Origin: Billgrantia endophytica | GTDB taxonomy: Bacteria > Pseudomonadota > Gammaproteobacteria > Pseudomonadales > Halomonadaceae | Direction: 5' to 3' | Assembly (NCBI RefSeq): GCF_002879615.1 | Contig: NZ_PNRF01000037.1 | Coordinates: 124,001 to 188,000 of the forward strand | DNA: 64,000 bases | Part shown: one piece after another, positions 45,511 through 54,142 of the stretch | Layout of the letters: each line of letters begins with the position of its first letter | How positions within the stretch are numbered: position 1 is the stretch's first letter | Notes under the pieces: model-generated | Told to the model about the DNA's origin: nothing | Databases searched by the model: none | What the model saw: only the letters and a program-made list of their open reading frames with translations | Translations under genes and position numbers: made by a program

Positions 45511-47727
45511 CTACCTACCGTGACCATTGTCGCCCTCGACAGGCTTCGCCATTCGCTCTGCCAGCCATCGTTCCAGCGCCAGCAGAGTCGAAGGGATGGT
45601 GTTTTCGAGGGTCAGCAGTTCAGCCGCCGCCTCCCCGTGGCGCTCCTGATGGGCCCGCAGTTCCAGGCGCTGGGCCACGGCCGCGAGTTCGCGGGCACCC
45701 AGGCTGGCGGACTCCCCCCTGAGGCGATGTGCCACCGCCGCAAGGTCCGGCATGTCGCCCTCGGCAACGGCGGTCATCATGGCTTGGCTATACGACTGCA
45801 ACTGGTCCCGATGCACGGCCATCAGTGACGCCAGTGCCGTGGCACCCAGGGAGTCCAGAAGCTCGTCGAGGGCTTGCTGATCCAGCTCGGCACCAGGAGA
45901 CGCACCTTCCATTGCCTCGCGGGACGCCGGCTCGGGAAGGAAGCGCCGCAGGCAGTCCGCCAACTGTGCACGGCTGAGCGGCTTGGTCAGGTAATCGGTC
46001 ATGCCCGCCGCCAGGCAGCGCGCACGTTCCGCCCCGGGCCCGCCAGCGGTCATCGCCACGATCGGCACCCCACTGCGCCAACCACCCATTTCACGTAGGT
46101 GGCGGGCCGTTTCCAGTCCATCCATTCCCGGCATCTGTACGTCCAGGAAGATCAGGTCAAAACCGTTCCGCCGAACCGCGTCCAGCGCGTCGGGCCCACT
46201 GCTGGTCACCTCGACCCGACACCCCAGGCGTTCCAGCATCGCCACCGCCACCTGCTGATTGACCGGATTGTCCTCCACCAGCAGCACATCGCCACCCACC
46301 TCCGGCGGCTGAACCAGGGCCGCTGGCATGCCTTCCGGGGAAACCTCGGCAGGCTCCAGGGGCAGCTCGACCCAGAATCGGCTGCCCTCCCCGGGCTGGC
46401 TGTCGACACCGATCTTCCCTCCCATGGCTTCCACCAGCCGTCGGGAAATGGCCAGGCCAAGCCCGGTACCTCCGTAGCGGCGTGCCGTGGAGGCATCGCC
46501 CTGACGGAAAGGTTCGAACAGCCAGTCGCGCTGATTCTCGACAATGCCAGGCCCGGTATCGCATACGGCAAGATCGAGCCATCCATCGACGGTCGTTCTT
46601 GCCTCGATGCGCACTTCACCATGATCCGTGAACTTGATGGCATTGGAGAGCAGATTGAGCAGAACCTGCCGCAAGCGAGCCGGGTCACCCATCATCCGGG
46701 TCGGCAAGGAGGGTGACAGCCGGGTCTTCAATGTCAGCCCCTTGGCTTCGGCATGAGGTGTGAACAGGTGGCAGGCATCCTCGATGAGGGTGGCCAACGA
46801 TATCGGGTGACGCTCCAGCTCCAGCCGACCGGATTCGATCTTCGAGAAATCGAGTATGTCGTTGATCAGTTCCAGCAGCCGATCGGCACTGGTATGAAGG
46901 ATTCGGGCGTACTCCCGGGAGCGCGAGTCCAGCGGCTGATCCATCAGCAGGTCGCTCATGCCGATAACCCCATTGAGGGGGGTACGTATCTCGTGGCTGA
47001 CCGTGGCAAGAAATTCGGATTTCGCCTGGTTTGCCGACTCGGCACGATGGGCGGTGGCCTGGAGGTCGTGGCTGAGCGTCTCCAGCGAGCGTCGGGCGGC
47101 AGCGTTGTCACGCACCTCCCGCACCAGGAAGATCACCATCAGCAGCCCCGCCAGGCTCATGTTCACGATCATGGCCAACAGTAGGGCATACAGTGACTGC
47201 AGCACCCGGCGGTCCCGAGTGGCCGACTCGGCAAGATAACCGTTGATGGCGATGATCAACTGTTCGGTGATCGCACCGACGCTCTCCAGTTGGGTATCCA
47301 GTGCATGACGCCCGGCGCTATCGAGGCGCTCGAACGCTTGTAGCATGGCGTCGATCTCGTCCAGCTTCGCCACCAGTTCGGGAAACAGGCGGCGCACGGC
47401 GGGAATCCGGTCGAGCAGGTCGGTGACATCCCCCCGTTGGAGGAGATTGATACGACTATAGATCAGCTCGAAGCGCAGCCTGAGAGTGTCCGGTGCCTGG
47501 GCGTTTTCCAACCCCAGCGCCAGGTCACTGCGCAGTTGGATGATATCGCGGTCGAGCTTGTAAGCGTGCCAGGCGGCATCGCTGCCCACCGCCTGGTAGA
47601 GCCCTTCCTGACGCCAGGCAGCCAGCCCCACCACGACCAGGGCCGCGGCAAAGAACAGCACCACGGCCACGGCCCTAAGCTTGAATTTGAGGGGAAAGCG
47701 CCGCATGGCGTAGGCCATCTTCCGCAT
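45511..47727 (-). CDS. Hybrid histidine kinase: TM sensor, HisKA, HATPase, receiver, Hpt
   Basis: 738 residues. TM1 about 17-38, periplasmic helical sensor about 40-178, TM2 about 180-203, coiled linker, HisKA with His245 ([23 protein letters not shown]), HATPase ([24 protein letters not shown]), receiver with Asp529 ([13 protein letters not shown]), Hpt with His668 ([13 protein letters not shown]). All four phosphorelay residues are present, so phosphate can reach an unlinked response regulator; none is directly adjacent. It starts 9 bp after the SUOX-fold gene and is co-transcribed with it, which makes that periplasmic protein a likely sensing partner. Confidence 0.92.
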   Translation of the reverse strand: MRKMAYAMRRFPLKFKLRAVAVVLFFAAALVVVGLAAWRQEGLYQAVGSDAAWHAYKLDRDIIQLRSDLALGLENAQAPDTLRLRFELIYSRINLLQRGDVTDLLDRIPAVRRLFPELVAKLDEIDAMLQAFERLDSAGRHALDTQLESVGAITEQLIIAINGYLAESATRDRRVLQSLYALLLAMIVNMSLAGLLMVIFLVREVRDNAAARRSLETLSHDLQATAHRAESANQAKSEFLATVSHEIRTPLNGVIGMSDLLMDQPLDSRSREYARILHTSADRLLELINDILDFSKIESGRLELERHPISLATLIEDACHLFTPHAEAKGLTLKTRLSPSLPTRMMGDPARLRQVLLNLLSNAIKFTDHGEVRIEARTTVDGWLDLAVCDTGPGIVENQRDWLFEPFRQGDASTARRYGGTGLGLAISRRLVEAMGGKIGVDSQPGEGSRFWVELPLEPAEVSPEGMPAALVQPPEVGGDVLLVEDNPVNQQVAVAMLERLGCRVEVTSSGPDALDAVRRNGFDLIFLDVQMPGMDGLETARHLREMGGWRSGVPIVAMTAGGPGAERARCLAAGMTDYLTKPLSRAQLADCLRRFLPEPASREAMEGASPGAELDQQALDELLDSLGATALASLMAVHRDQLQSYSQAMMTAVAEGDMPDLAAVAHRLRGESASLGARELAAVAQRLELRAHQERHGEAAAELLTLENTIPSTLLALERWLAERMAKPVEGDNGHGR

Positions 47728-47736
47728 CAGCCACGA

Positions 47737-48261
47737 TCAGGGCACATGGATGGTGCCCACATGCCAGACCGAGCGAAAGCGAATGGTTTCAGTGAGCAGT
47801 TCGGGGTGATCGTCGAAGGGATAAAGAACGAACACCGGCCCCAGATCGCGCACCGCGATGGCCTCGCCATCACGCTCGATCGCAAGAATGACATCGTAAT
47901 CATGGAAATCGGTGACCGGGATTTCCGCCTCGAAGCCATTCAGGGCGTGTACCCGCGCGGTATCGCCACGCGCTCCAGCGGCATCGAGAATGGCGCGTAC
48001 CAGCGGTCCCTTGAAGCGACCGACACCCTCGGTCCACGGTGTCTCGGTCTCGATGACCGACGGAGAGAGCGACATCAGCAGCGTTCTATCCAGATGCAGC
48101 TCGTCTCCCATGTTGGGGTGCTCGATGTCACCGGTCACACGCAGCATGACGTCTCCTTCCGGAGGCGGCAACGGCCCGGCAAGAGCTGGTACCGGCATGG
48201 CCCCGGCCAGCATGAGACTGAAGATGAACGCAAAACGGCAACGCTTTACTCGAGATATCAT
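47737..48261 (-). CDS. Periplasmic SUOX-fold (oxidoreductase molybdopterin-domain-like) protein
   Basis: 174 residues. Signal peptide to about residue 28 (AFIFSLMLAGAMPVPALA). The mature domain looks like the sulfite-oxidase molybdopterin-binding fold (VLRVTGDIEHPN, RFKGPLVRAILDAAGA, VHALNGFEAEIPVTDF, VRDLGPVFVLYPFDD). It contains no cysteine after the signal peptide, so the usual Mo-ligating Cys is absent and catalysis by Moco is unlikely. It is probably a ligand-binding relative serving the downstream sensor kinase, 9 bp away. The family assignment is moderately sure; the sensor role is inference. Confidence 0.72.
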   Translation of the reverse strand: MISRVKRCRFAFIFSLMLAGAMPVPALAGPLPPPEGDVMLRVTGDIEHPNMGDELHLDRTLLMSLSPSVIETETPWTEGVGRFKGPLVRAILDAAGARGDTARVHALNGFEAEIPVTDFHDYDVILAIERDGEAIAVRDLGPVFVLYPFDDHPELLTETIRFRSVWHVGTIHVP

Positions 48262-48334
48262 GGCAGCTCACAGGTCACTGATAGTGCCGCCAAGGTTACG
48301 CGAAACGCAAAAAAAGGTCAGGCAGGAAAAGAGA

Positions 48335-48356
48335 CTGGGGGGCCATGGCCCCCCAG
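48335..48356 (-). terminator. 22-bp palindrome, terminator of the DUF2189 gene
   Basis: A palindrome with arms ctggggggcca and tggccccccag forms a GC-rich stem 10 bp after the DUF2189 stop. On the minus strand it is followed by TCTCTTTTCC and, further on, a run of seven T, so it is a plausible intrinsic terminator. Confidence 0.7.
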
Positions 48357-48366
48357 GGTGACACGG

Positions 48367-49182
48367 TCAGGTGGTGACCTTATCGACCGGCTCACAGCGT
48401 ACCAGGTCCTCGTAGGCGTGCCAGCTGGCGTGCCCCAGTACCGGAAGGATCAGCGCCAGCCCGATGTAGAAGGTCAGCACCCCCACCAGCACACAGCCCG
48501 TCAGAATCACGGCCCAGAGCAACATGGGACGGAAATTCCGGGCCACCGAGCGCACACTCGCTTCGATGCCTTCCATGAAGGTCAGGTCCTGATCCATCAG
48601 AGTCGGAATGGCTACCACGCTGATGGTAAAGGCCCCAAAGGCCAGGACCGCGCCGATGGCCGTCCCCACGGCGATCAAGCCGAGACCTTGCGGCGTCGTG
48701 AGCAGCGATGCGTAGAGGGCCGCGGGCCCGGGTGCCTCGAAGCCGTAGAACAGCGCAAACAGCAACGTCGCCAGGCGAATCCAGGCCAGGAAGAAGATCA
48801 TCATCATCAGACCCATCATCGCCAGCTGACCGGCGTGCGGGCGCCACGCGTTGAAGGCATCTCCCAGGTGGGGGGATCGATTGGCTTCAAGCGCCCGGCT
48901 GATGCCGTAGGAGCCCACCGCCACCAGCGGCCCGAGGAACATGAAGCCCGCCATCAGGGGCAGTAGCCAATGCCAGAGATCGAGCATGACGGCACCAAGG
49001 GTTATCGCAATGCTCAAACCGACCCAGAACATGCCGTAGGCCAGGCTGACGGCCGTTGCCTGGCGGAAATCCTCGAAGCCCGCGGCCAGCCAGGCCCTGG
49101 GTCTATCCATGCCAATGGGGTTGATCGTGATCTTCACAGTGGGCACCGATGACTGCCCCGTTGATCTTGTTGTTGCGTTCAT
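48367..49182 (-). CDS. DUF2189 integral membrane protein
   Basis: 271 residues with about six hydrophobic segments. The family N-terminal pattern is visible: PRAWLAAGFEDFRQATAVSLAYGMFWV, followed by LLPLMAGFMFLGPLVAVGSYGISRALE and LMDQDLTFMEGIEASVRSVARNFRPMLLWAVI, and the C-terminal HASWHAYEDLV. DUF2189 proteins occur beside respiratory or cytochrome genes; function unknown. ATG 49182 gives MNATTRS; an earlier start at 49206 is possible. It is divergent from the sulfur module. Confidence 0.85.
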   Translation of the reverse strand: MNATTRSTGQSSVPTVKITINPIGMDRPRAWLAAGFEDFRQATAVSLAYGMFWVGLSIAITLGAVMLDLWHWLLPLMAGFMFLGPLVAVGSYGISRALEANRSPHLGDAFNAWRPHAGQLAMMGLMMMIFFLAWIRLATLLFALFYGFEAPGPAALYASLLTTPQGLGLIAVGTAIGAVLAFGAFTISVVAIPTLMDQDLTFMEGIEASVRSVARNFRPMLLWAVILTGCVLVGVLTFYIGLALILPVLGHASWHAYEDLVRCEPVDKVTT

Positions 49183-49513
49183 ATGCTTACCCCGTATGGT
49201 CGCCATGAGAAGGGACGAAGAAAGCGCCTTTCCAGTCGGGCTCCGGATGACGTCTTGTTATCTTCATACACGATCAATGTAGTTGACCTGACGCAAGAAT
49301 GCCGGTCAGAAGTATCAACGCAGCCCTCGACGTAAGCACGATTGACTTCTGTCGGATAGGCGATCACTTGAACGGCCTAAAGGGCATAAGCGACAAGCAT
49401 ATATGCGCGCACTGGAATAACGGAATGCCAAAGGGTTCCTTCCTGGCAGCGTCATGAAGGAAGTAACATTCCGTAGCAAACTCCGACAAGAACTCCGATG
49501 AGGGAGCCTTACG
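49183..49513. other. 331-bp divergent intergenic region before the sulfur module
   Basis: No gene is supported. The part near the cytochrome gene holds nested inverted repeats (49420-49474, separate entry). The rest is moderately AT-rich and must carry divergent promoters for DUF2189 and the cytochrome operon; no convincing -35/-10 pair was identified. Confidence 0.55.
49420..49474. promoter_or_regulatory. Nested inverted repeats upstream of the cytochrome c gene
   Basis: Outer arms ACGGAATG (49420-49427) and CATTCCGT (49467-49474) enclose inner arms TTCCTTC (49436-49442) and GAAGGAA (49456-49462). They can fold as a two-tier hairpin about 40 bp before the ATG at 49514, or act as operator half-sites. 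A sulfide- or thiosulfate-responsive control element is possible but not shown. Confidence 0.5.
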
Positions 49514-49849
49514 ATGAAACGGGTTTTCCACACGGCAGCGATGCTGTCGACGAGTACGTTGCTCCTGATGGGCATGGCCCCGCTGGCTGTCGCCGAGGAA
49601 ACGTTCTCGAGCGCCCAACTCGACGTCATGGCGGGAAGCTGTGCCAACTGTCATGGCACCGATGGCCGCCTTTCCGGAAGCGTGCCCCCGATTGCCGGTC
49701 GACCTGCCACGCTGCTGGAATCACGCCTATTGGGCTTCAAGAATGATGAGGTGGCCGACACCACCATCATGAATCGCATTGCCGCCGGCTTCAGCGACGA
49801 CGAACTCGCCGCTCTGGCGAAACACTTCTCCAATATCGATCCTCAATAG
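49514..49849 (+). CDS. Small single-heme cytochrome c, likely partner of FCSD
   Basis: 111 residues. Signal peptide to about residue 27 (STLLLMGMAPLAVA). One heme site Cys43-Ala-Asn-Cys46-His47, probable sixth ligand Met86 (DTTIMNRIAAGFSDDELAALAKHF). This is the class I pattern of FccA-type subunits, here with one heme rather than two. It passes electrons from sulfide oxidation in the periplasm. The flavoprotein gene follows 15 bp later, so the two make a flavocytochrome c sulfide dehydrogenase. Confidence 0.88.
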   Translation: MKRVFHTAAMLSTSTLLLMGMAPLAVAEETFSSAQLDVMAGSCANCHGTDGRLSGSVPPIAGRPATLLESRLLGFKNDEVADTTIMNRIAAGFSDDELAALAKHFSNIDPQ

Positions 49850-49864
49850 CAAGGGAGCGCCAAC

Positions 49865-51175
49865 ATGAGCCAGCAGCACAAACGTGACGGGTTTTCCCGC
49901 CGCCAGCTGATCAAGGGCATGGGTGCGGCCTCCCTGCTGCCGCTGATCGGCGGTGTGGCACCGTTCGCCATCGGTGGCCAGCATGCCGGACGTGTCGTCG
50001 TCGTCGGTGGCGGCTTCGGGGGAGCCACGGCCGCCAAGTACCTCAAGCGTGCCAACCCGGCCATCGAAGTCATTCTGGTGGAGCCGGCCGAGACCTTCTA
50101 TACCTGTCCGTTCAGCAACCTGTACCTTGGCGGGCTGCGTGACATGCGCTCCATTGCACATGGTTATGACGAGCTCACCGACCGTTACGGCGTCCGGGTG
50201 ATCCATGCCATGGCGGAAGATGTGGATACCGACTCCCGTGAGGTGATTCTTTCCACCGGCAGGCATCTCGACTATGACCGACTGGTGCTGTCTCCCGGTA
50301 TCGACATCCGCTGGAACGCCCTTGAAGGCTACGATGAAGACGCCGCCGACAAGGCGCCACACGCCTGGAAGGCCGGCCCCCAGACCGAGCTGCTGCGCAG
50401 CCAGCTGCAAGACATGGAAGATGGCGGCACCTTCGTGATGGTGGCACCGGACAATCCCTTCCGCTGCCCACCGGGGCCCTATGAGCGTGCCAGCATGGTG
50501 GCTCACTACCTCTCGCAGCATAAACCCAGGTCCAAGGTGCTGATCCTCGACGCCAAGGACAACTTCTCCAAGCAGGGCCTGTTCACCGCCGGCTGGGAAC
50601 AGCTTTATGGCGACCGCATCGAATGGGTCGGCCTCTCGAATGACGGCCGCGTGACTCGGGTCGATGCCGGCAGACTGGAAGTGGAAACCGAGTTCGGCAC
50701 CGTTCACAAGGCCGACGTACTCAACGTGATCCCTCCCCAGAAGGCTGGCTGGATCGCCGAACGCGCCGGTGTCACCGACGACTCCGGATGGGTACCGGTG
50801 AAACCCGACACCTTCGAGTCTCGGCAGGTCGAGAATGTCTATGTGGTGGGAGACGCCACCGTGGCGGCACCGATGCCGAAATCCGGTTTCTGCGCCAATG
50901 CCCAGGCCAAGGTGGTGGCCGCGGCCATTGCCGCTTCCCTGGAGTCGCGTCCGGCTCCCGAAGCCTACTGGACCAACACCTGCTATAGCCTGATCGGCCC
51001 CGAGTACGGCATCTCGGTAGCGGGGGTCTATCGGGTCCAGGAGGGCGCGATCGCCGAGGTATCCGGCGGATTGAGTCCCGCTGATGCGCCTGCGGAGACC
51101 CGGGCCCTGGAGGCCGAATATGCCGTGGGCTGGTACAATGCCATCTGCCAGGATACCTGGGGGACCAGTACCTGA
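49865..51175 (+). CDS. fccB: Flavocytochrome c sulfide dehydrogenase, flavoprotein subunit
   Basis: 436 residues. Tat signal ([20 protein letters not shown]), FAD dinucleotide fold [17 protein letters not shown] near 43-60, [15 protein letters not shown] segment with Cys81, Cys201 in [24 protein letters not shown]-binding motif near 326, and a C-terminal FCSD flavin-binding domain with Cys373 ([13 protein letters not shown]). Cys201 and Cys373 are the candidates for the redox disulfide of the family. It oxidises sulfide to sulfur/polysulfide in the periplasm and gives electrons to the cytochrome encoded just before. SoxF is the same family. Confidence 0.92.
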   Translation: MSQQHKRDGFSRRQLIKGMGAASLLPLIGGVAPFAIGGQHAGRVVVVGGGFGGATAAKYLKRANPAIEVILVEPAETFYTCPFSNLYLGGLRDMRSIAHGYDELTDRYGVRVIHAMAEDVDTDSREVILSTGRHLDYDRLVLSPGIDIRWNALEGYDEDAADKAPHAWKAGPQTELLRSQLQDMEDGGTFVMVAPDNPFRCPPGPYERASMVAHYLSQHKPRSKVLILDAKDNFSKQGLFTAGWEQLYGDRIEWVGLSNDGRVTRVDAGRLEVETEFGTVHKADVLNVIPPQKAGWIAERAGVTDDSGWVPVKPDTFESRQVENVYVVGDATVAAPMPKSGFCANAQAKVVAAAIAASLESRPAPEAYWTNTCYSLIGPEYGISVAGVYRVQEGAIAEVSGGLSPADAPAETRALEAEYAVGWYNAICQDTWGTST

Positions 51176-51280
51176 GACTCGCAGTGAGGCCATCGGTATA
51201 ATGTGCGGGCCATCTGAACGATGGCCCCTTTTTCATTCACTGGGTTGTTACCTGTTCATTTCGACAAGGACCCCATCGTC

Positions 51281-52306
51281 ATGAGCCATACCGAGCTGGT
51301 GGTCTGGGCGGGTCTTGCGATCGGCGTGCTGTTCGGCGCCGCCGGCCAGGCCTCCGGCTTCTGCCTGATGCGCGGCCTGGCCAACCGCTGGACCCGCCGG
51401 GACAGCAACAAGTTACGCAGCTTCGCCCTGGCCATGGCTACCGCCCTGCTTGGTAGCCAGGCACTGGAAGCCGTCGGCCTGGTGTCCCTGGGTAACTCCT
51501 TGTATCCCACCCCCGCTCCCTCCTGGCTGGCCATTCCGCTGGGTGGCGTGCTGTTCGGCTACGGCATGGTGCTGGCCAACGGCTGCGGCGCCCGCTCCCT
51601 GGTACTGCTGGGCAGCGGCAACCTGCGCAGCTTCGTGGTGCTGGTCTGCCTGGGGCTGGCCGCCTACATGGCGCTTTCCGGCGTCCTGGCCCCGCTGCGA
51701 ATCCGGCTGGAGGACGCCACCACGCTCGCCCTTCCGGCCCGCGACCTGCCGCAGCTGGCCGGTGTGCCGGGTTGGCTGCCCGCACTCGTACTGGGCGGCG
51801 GACTGCTACTCTGGGTCATGCGTTCGAGCCAGTTTCGCGCCTCGCCACGGGAATGGCTGGGCGGGCTCCTCATCGGTGCCTTGGTGCCGGCAGGCTGGTA
51901 CGTCACCGGGGTGCTCGGTTTCGATGATTTCGAACCGGTTCGCCTGGCCAGCCTGACGTTCATCGCCCCCATTGGCGAATCCCTGCAGTACCTGATGCTT
52001 TCCACCGGCACCCGGCTCGGCTTCGGCGTCAGCGTGGCAGGAGGTGTCATCGCAGGGGCACTGGCCACGGCCCTGGTACGCCGTGACTTCCACTGGCAGG
52101 GCTTCACCGGCCCCGGCCACATGGGCCGCAGCATGGCCGGGGGAACCTTGATGGGCATCGGAGGCGTCATGTCCCTGGGCTGTTCCATCGGCCAGGGACT
52201 GTCCGGTTTCTCGACACTCTCCCTGGCCACTTTCGCCGCATTGGCGGGTATCGTTGCCGGCGCTCGACTGGGAATCACCGGTCCCCTGTCACTGTCCAAG
52301 ATCTGA
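51281..52306 (+). CDS. YeeE/YedE-family sulfur-compound transporter
   Basis: 341 residues with about nine to ten hydrophobic segments. Conserved cysteines of the family lie in ASGFCLMRG, VLANGCGARSLVLLGSGNLRSF and MSLGCSIGQGLSGFST. YeeE (TsuA) takes up thiosulfate through a line of such cysteines. ATG 51281 has AAGGA 10 nt upstream; the frame opens at 51221 without homology. Its place between flavocytochrome and SoxYZ suggests movement of sulfane sulfur or thiosulfate across the inner membrane, in or out. Confidence 0.88.
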   Translation: MSHTELVVWAGLAIGVLFGAAGQASGFCLMRGLANRWTRRDSNKLRSFALAMATALLGSQALEAVGLVSLGNSLYPTPAPSWLAIPLGGVLFGYGMVLANGCGARSLVLLGSGNLRSFVVLVCLGLAAYMALSGVLAPLRIRLEDATTLALPARDLPQLAGVPGWLPALVLGGGLLLWVMRSSQFRASPREWLGGLLIGALVPAGWYVTGVLGFDDFEPVRLASLTFIAPIGESLQYLMLSTGTRLGFGVSVAGGVIAGALATALVRRDFHWQGFTGPGHMGRSMAGGTLMGIGGVMSLGCSIGQGLSGFSTLSLATFAALAGIVAGARLGITGPLSLSKI

Positions 52307-52326
52307 CCCTTTACCTGGAGGAACCC

Positions 52327-53154
52327 ATGCGCTCGCCCCGTCCCGCTCGCCATGATGCTCTTCGCCGCCGGCTGTTGCGTAGCCTGGTTGCCACCCTGAC
52401 GGGTATCGGCCTGTTCGGCCTGACCCTGCCGGCCCTGGCAGACGGGCCCTGGCAGCGCCTGGAGGCCACCCAGGCGGTACTGGGCGGCGCCACCCCCAGT
52501 ACCAGGGGTCTGGTTCTCGACCTCCCCCACGTGTCGGAAGACGGTTCGGCCGTTGCCCTGACGGTTGGTTTCGACGGCGAACTGGAGGAGAACGATTACA
52601 TCGAGCGGATCGACCTGTTTGCGGTCGACAACCCCTCTCCCGAGATAGCGACGTTCCACTTCACACCCATGAATGGCAAGCCGGAGGTCTCCACCCGAGT
52701 GAGGCTAAACGAAACCCAGGATGTGATTGCCATCGCCACCAGCCATCAAGGGGAGCGTTTCGCCACGGCAAGAGAGGTGCGCATCACCGTCAGCGGCTGC
52801 CTGATGCGCAACGGGAATGACCAGCCGGAGCCGCTATCCAGCCCGCGTGTCAGCGTCCCGTCCAGCTTCTCCGTCGGGGAACCGGAGGAGATTCGCACCC
52901 TCATCAACCACCCCATGGAAACCGGGCTGCGCGAAGGACCGGATGGCGAAACCCTGCCGCGCCATATCATCGAGCGCTTCACCGTGAGCGTGAACGGCGA
53001 AACCGCCTTCGAGGCCGAACTGCACCAGTCGGTCTCCGCCAACCCCTACCTGCGTTTCCATCTTGCCCCCGAGAACAGCGGCGAGGCACTCTTCGAATGG
53101 TTCGACGACAGCGGGGAGAGCGCCCGGCATGAGGTGGAGCTTTCCGTTGGCTGA
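52327..53154 (+). CDS. Fused SoxY-SoxZ sulfur carrier
   Basis: 275 residues. Signal peptide to about residue 39. The SoxY-like half (about 40-160) ends in VRITVSGC, with Cys158 in the place of the carrier cysteine of SoxY (normally near the protein's end as GGCGG); the SoxZ half (about 172-275) begins RVSVPSSFSVGEPEEIRTLINHPMETGLR. Here the carrier Cys is internal, before a linker to SoxZ. SoxYZ carries sulfur intermediates during thiosulfate oxidation; fused versions occur outside full sox operons. It follows the YeeE gene by 20 bp. No soxAX, soxB or soxCD are in the window. Confidence 0.85.
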   Translation: MRSPRPARHDALRRRLLRSLVATLTGIGLFGLTLPALADGPWQRLEATQAVLGGATPSTRGLVLDLPHVSEDGSAVALTVGFDGELEENDYIERIDLFAVDNPSPEIATFHFTPMNGKPEVSTRVRLNETQDVIAIATSHQGERFATAREVRITVSGCLMRNGNDQPEPLSSPRVSVPSSFSVGEPEEIRTLINHPMETGLREGPDGETLPRHIIERFTVSVNGETAFEAELHQSVSANPYLRFHLAPENSGEALFEWFDDSGESARHEVELSVG

Positions 53155-53159
53155 TGCTT

Positions 53160-53438
53160 TCAAGTCGTCACCCTGCCCGGCACCGCTTGCTCATCCAGGC
53201 GGATATCCTCCGCTATCGCACCTTTGTTCAGTCGGATCACGCGCTGGGCAAAGGCAATGGTTTCATTACGGTGGGCGATAGTGATGCGCGTCATGGGAAG
53301 TCCGCCCAGCAACTGCACCACATGCTGTTCGCTATGCAGATCAAGATGACTGGTTGCCTCATCCAGCGCAAGAATGCGCGGCTTCTTGTAAAGCGCCCGC
53401 GCCAGCAGCACGCGCTGCTTCTGTCCGCCGGGTCGCAC
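53160..53438 (-). pseudogene. C-terminal remnant of a peptide-exporting ABC transporter
   Basis: About 92 codons remain: the ABC signature end (PGGQKQRVLLARALYKKPR), Walker B (ILALDEATSHLD) and the H-loop region (MTRITIAHRNETIAFAQRVI). The leader peptidase domain, membrane domain and Walker A are missing, so it cannot function. The usual Ser-Gly-Gly start of the signature is replaced at the fusion point with the JmjC-like gene, near 53438-53448. By context it was the CvaB-like exporter for the microcin. It ends 5 bp from the SoxYZ stop. Confidence 0.82.
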
Positions 53439-53439
53439 C

Positions 53440-53730
53440 CTTGCGCATATAATCGTAGATCACCGGCTTGATATAACGATATTCCAGTCGTCCCACATTG
53501 ACGTAGGATTCGAGATACTCCTCTTTTGGCACCTCATAGCCATTCATCAACTTGAAACTACGATCAGCAGCATCCGCCCGCTCGTAAATTTCGCTGATCT
53601 GGCCCCAGGAGATATCTATCCCCTGGATAGCTTTCCTGAACAGGCAAGGCTTCTTGTAGAGGTATTCAGAAGAAAATTCCTTCTTATCAATCCCAAAGTC
53701 AACATCTAATTTGTTTTCTATAAAATTCAC
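53440..53730 (-). pseudogene. Truncated JmjC/cupin-like protein gene, fused to the ABC remnant
   Basis: From a GTG at 53730 (AAGGG about 8 nt upstream) the frame reads MNFIENKLDVDFGIDKKEF..., with SEYLYKKPCLFRKAI and YRYIKPVIYDYMRKGA, like the N-terminal part of JmjC/Cupin_8 oxygenase-like proteins, sometimes found near peptide-modifying genes. The iron-binding core is lost: after about 97 codons the sequence enters ABC-transporter DNA in a foreign frame, giving a 123-codon chimera that ends near 53359. Family assignment is moderate because only the N-terminus remains. Confidence 0.6.
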
Positions 53731-53818
53731 TATTTAAACCCTTGTTCTTTAGCAGATTAACACATAAAAAAACATACCAAGCAGTCATGAAAAGCCAACT
53801 TTTCTTCTTTCCATACAT
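53699..53818 (-). CDS. Possible small membrane ORF between immunity-like and JmjC-like genes
   Basis: 39 codons from ATG 53818 (MYGKKKSWLF...) with one hydrophobic segment and a basic tail, or 48 codons from a GTG at 53845. It overlaps the JmjC-like start by 32 bp. The aromatic, basic start faintly recalls lasso-B2-type protein N-termini, but nothing longer is present. It may be a relic or chance. Confidence 0.25.
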   Translation of the reverse strand: MYGKKKSWLFMTAWYVFLCVNLLKNKGLNSEFYRKQIRC

Positions 53819-53870
53819 ATTAAGAGTGGCATCACGGAAAAACACTCTCCCAAGCCGAATTTCTATGACT

Positions 53871-54068
53871 TTATTTTTCTGACTTATGGTCTTTTATCAT
53901 CCTATCAACAAGAAACATTCCCACCAAGGATGAGACAGCACTTGCATTTCTTTGATAGGCATCACCACTTATTTCAAAGTATAATGTTGAAACTGCACAA
54001 ATCAAAGTCAAGGCAGTAAAAAAACAAATCATAAAAAACCTTAAAGCATCAATTTTTTCCGACATCAT
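53871..54068 (-). CDS. Putative microcin immunity protein (two membrane segments)
   Basis: 65 residues from ATG 54068 (AGG about 5 nt upstream; GTG 54074 and ATG 54065 are alternatives). Two hydrophobic segments: about 9-32 (FFMICFFTALTLICAVSTLYF) and about 42-56, then a basic-acidic tail (RMIKDHKSEK). Size, topology and position 74 bp after the microcin gene fit an immunity protein, but no homologue is recognised. AT-rich codon use unlike the surrounding chromosome. It seems intact, which is expected if immunity outlasts production. Confidence 0.5.
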   Translation of the reverse strand: MMSEKIDALRFFMICFFTALTLICAVSTLYFEISGDAYQRNASAVSSLVGMFLVDRMIKDHKSEK

Positions 54069-54142
54069 CAACACCTATTTACTTGGTTAAAAACACCTAA
54101 CAACCAAGTAGCACTATAGAGTGCTACTTGGCCCCATATTAA

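Noticed and set aside
49727-51193. 488-codon open frame on the minus strand
   Set aside because: Antisense to the flavocytochrome c flavoprotein gene, which has all FAD and Tat motifs.
53699-53845. Lasso-peptide B2-type protein start
   Set aside because: Only a faint aromatic/basic pattern over about 40 residues; too short to call a family, kept only as a low-confidence small ORF.
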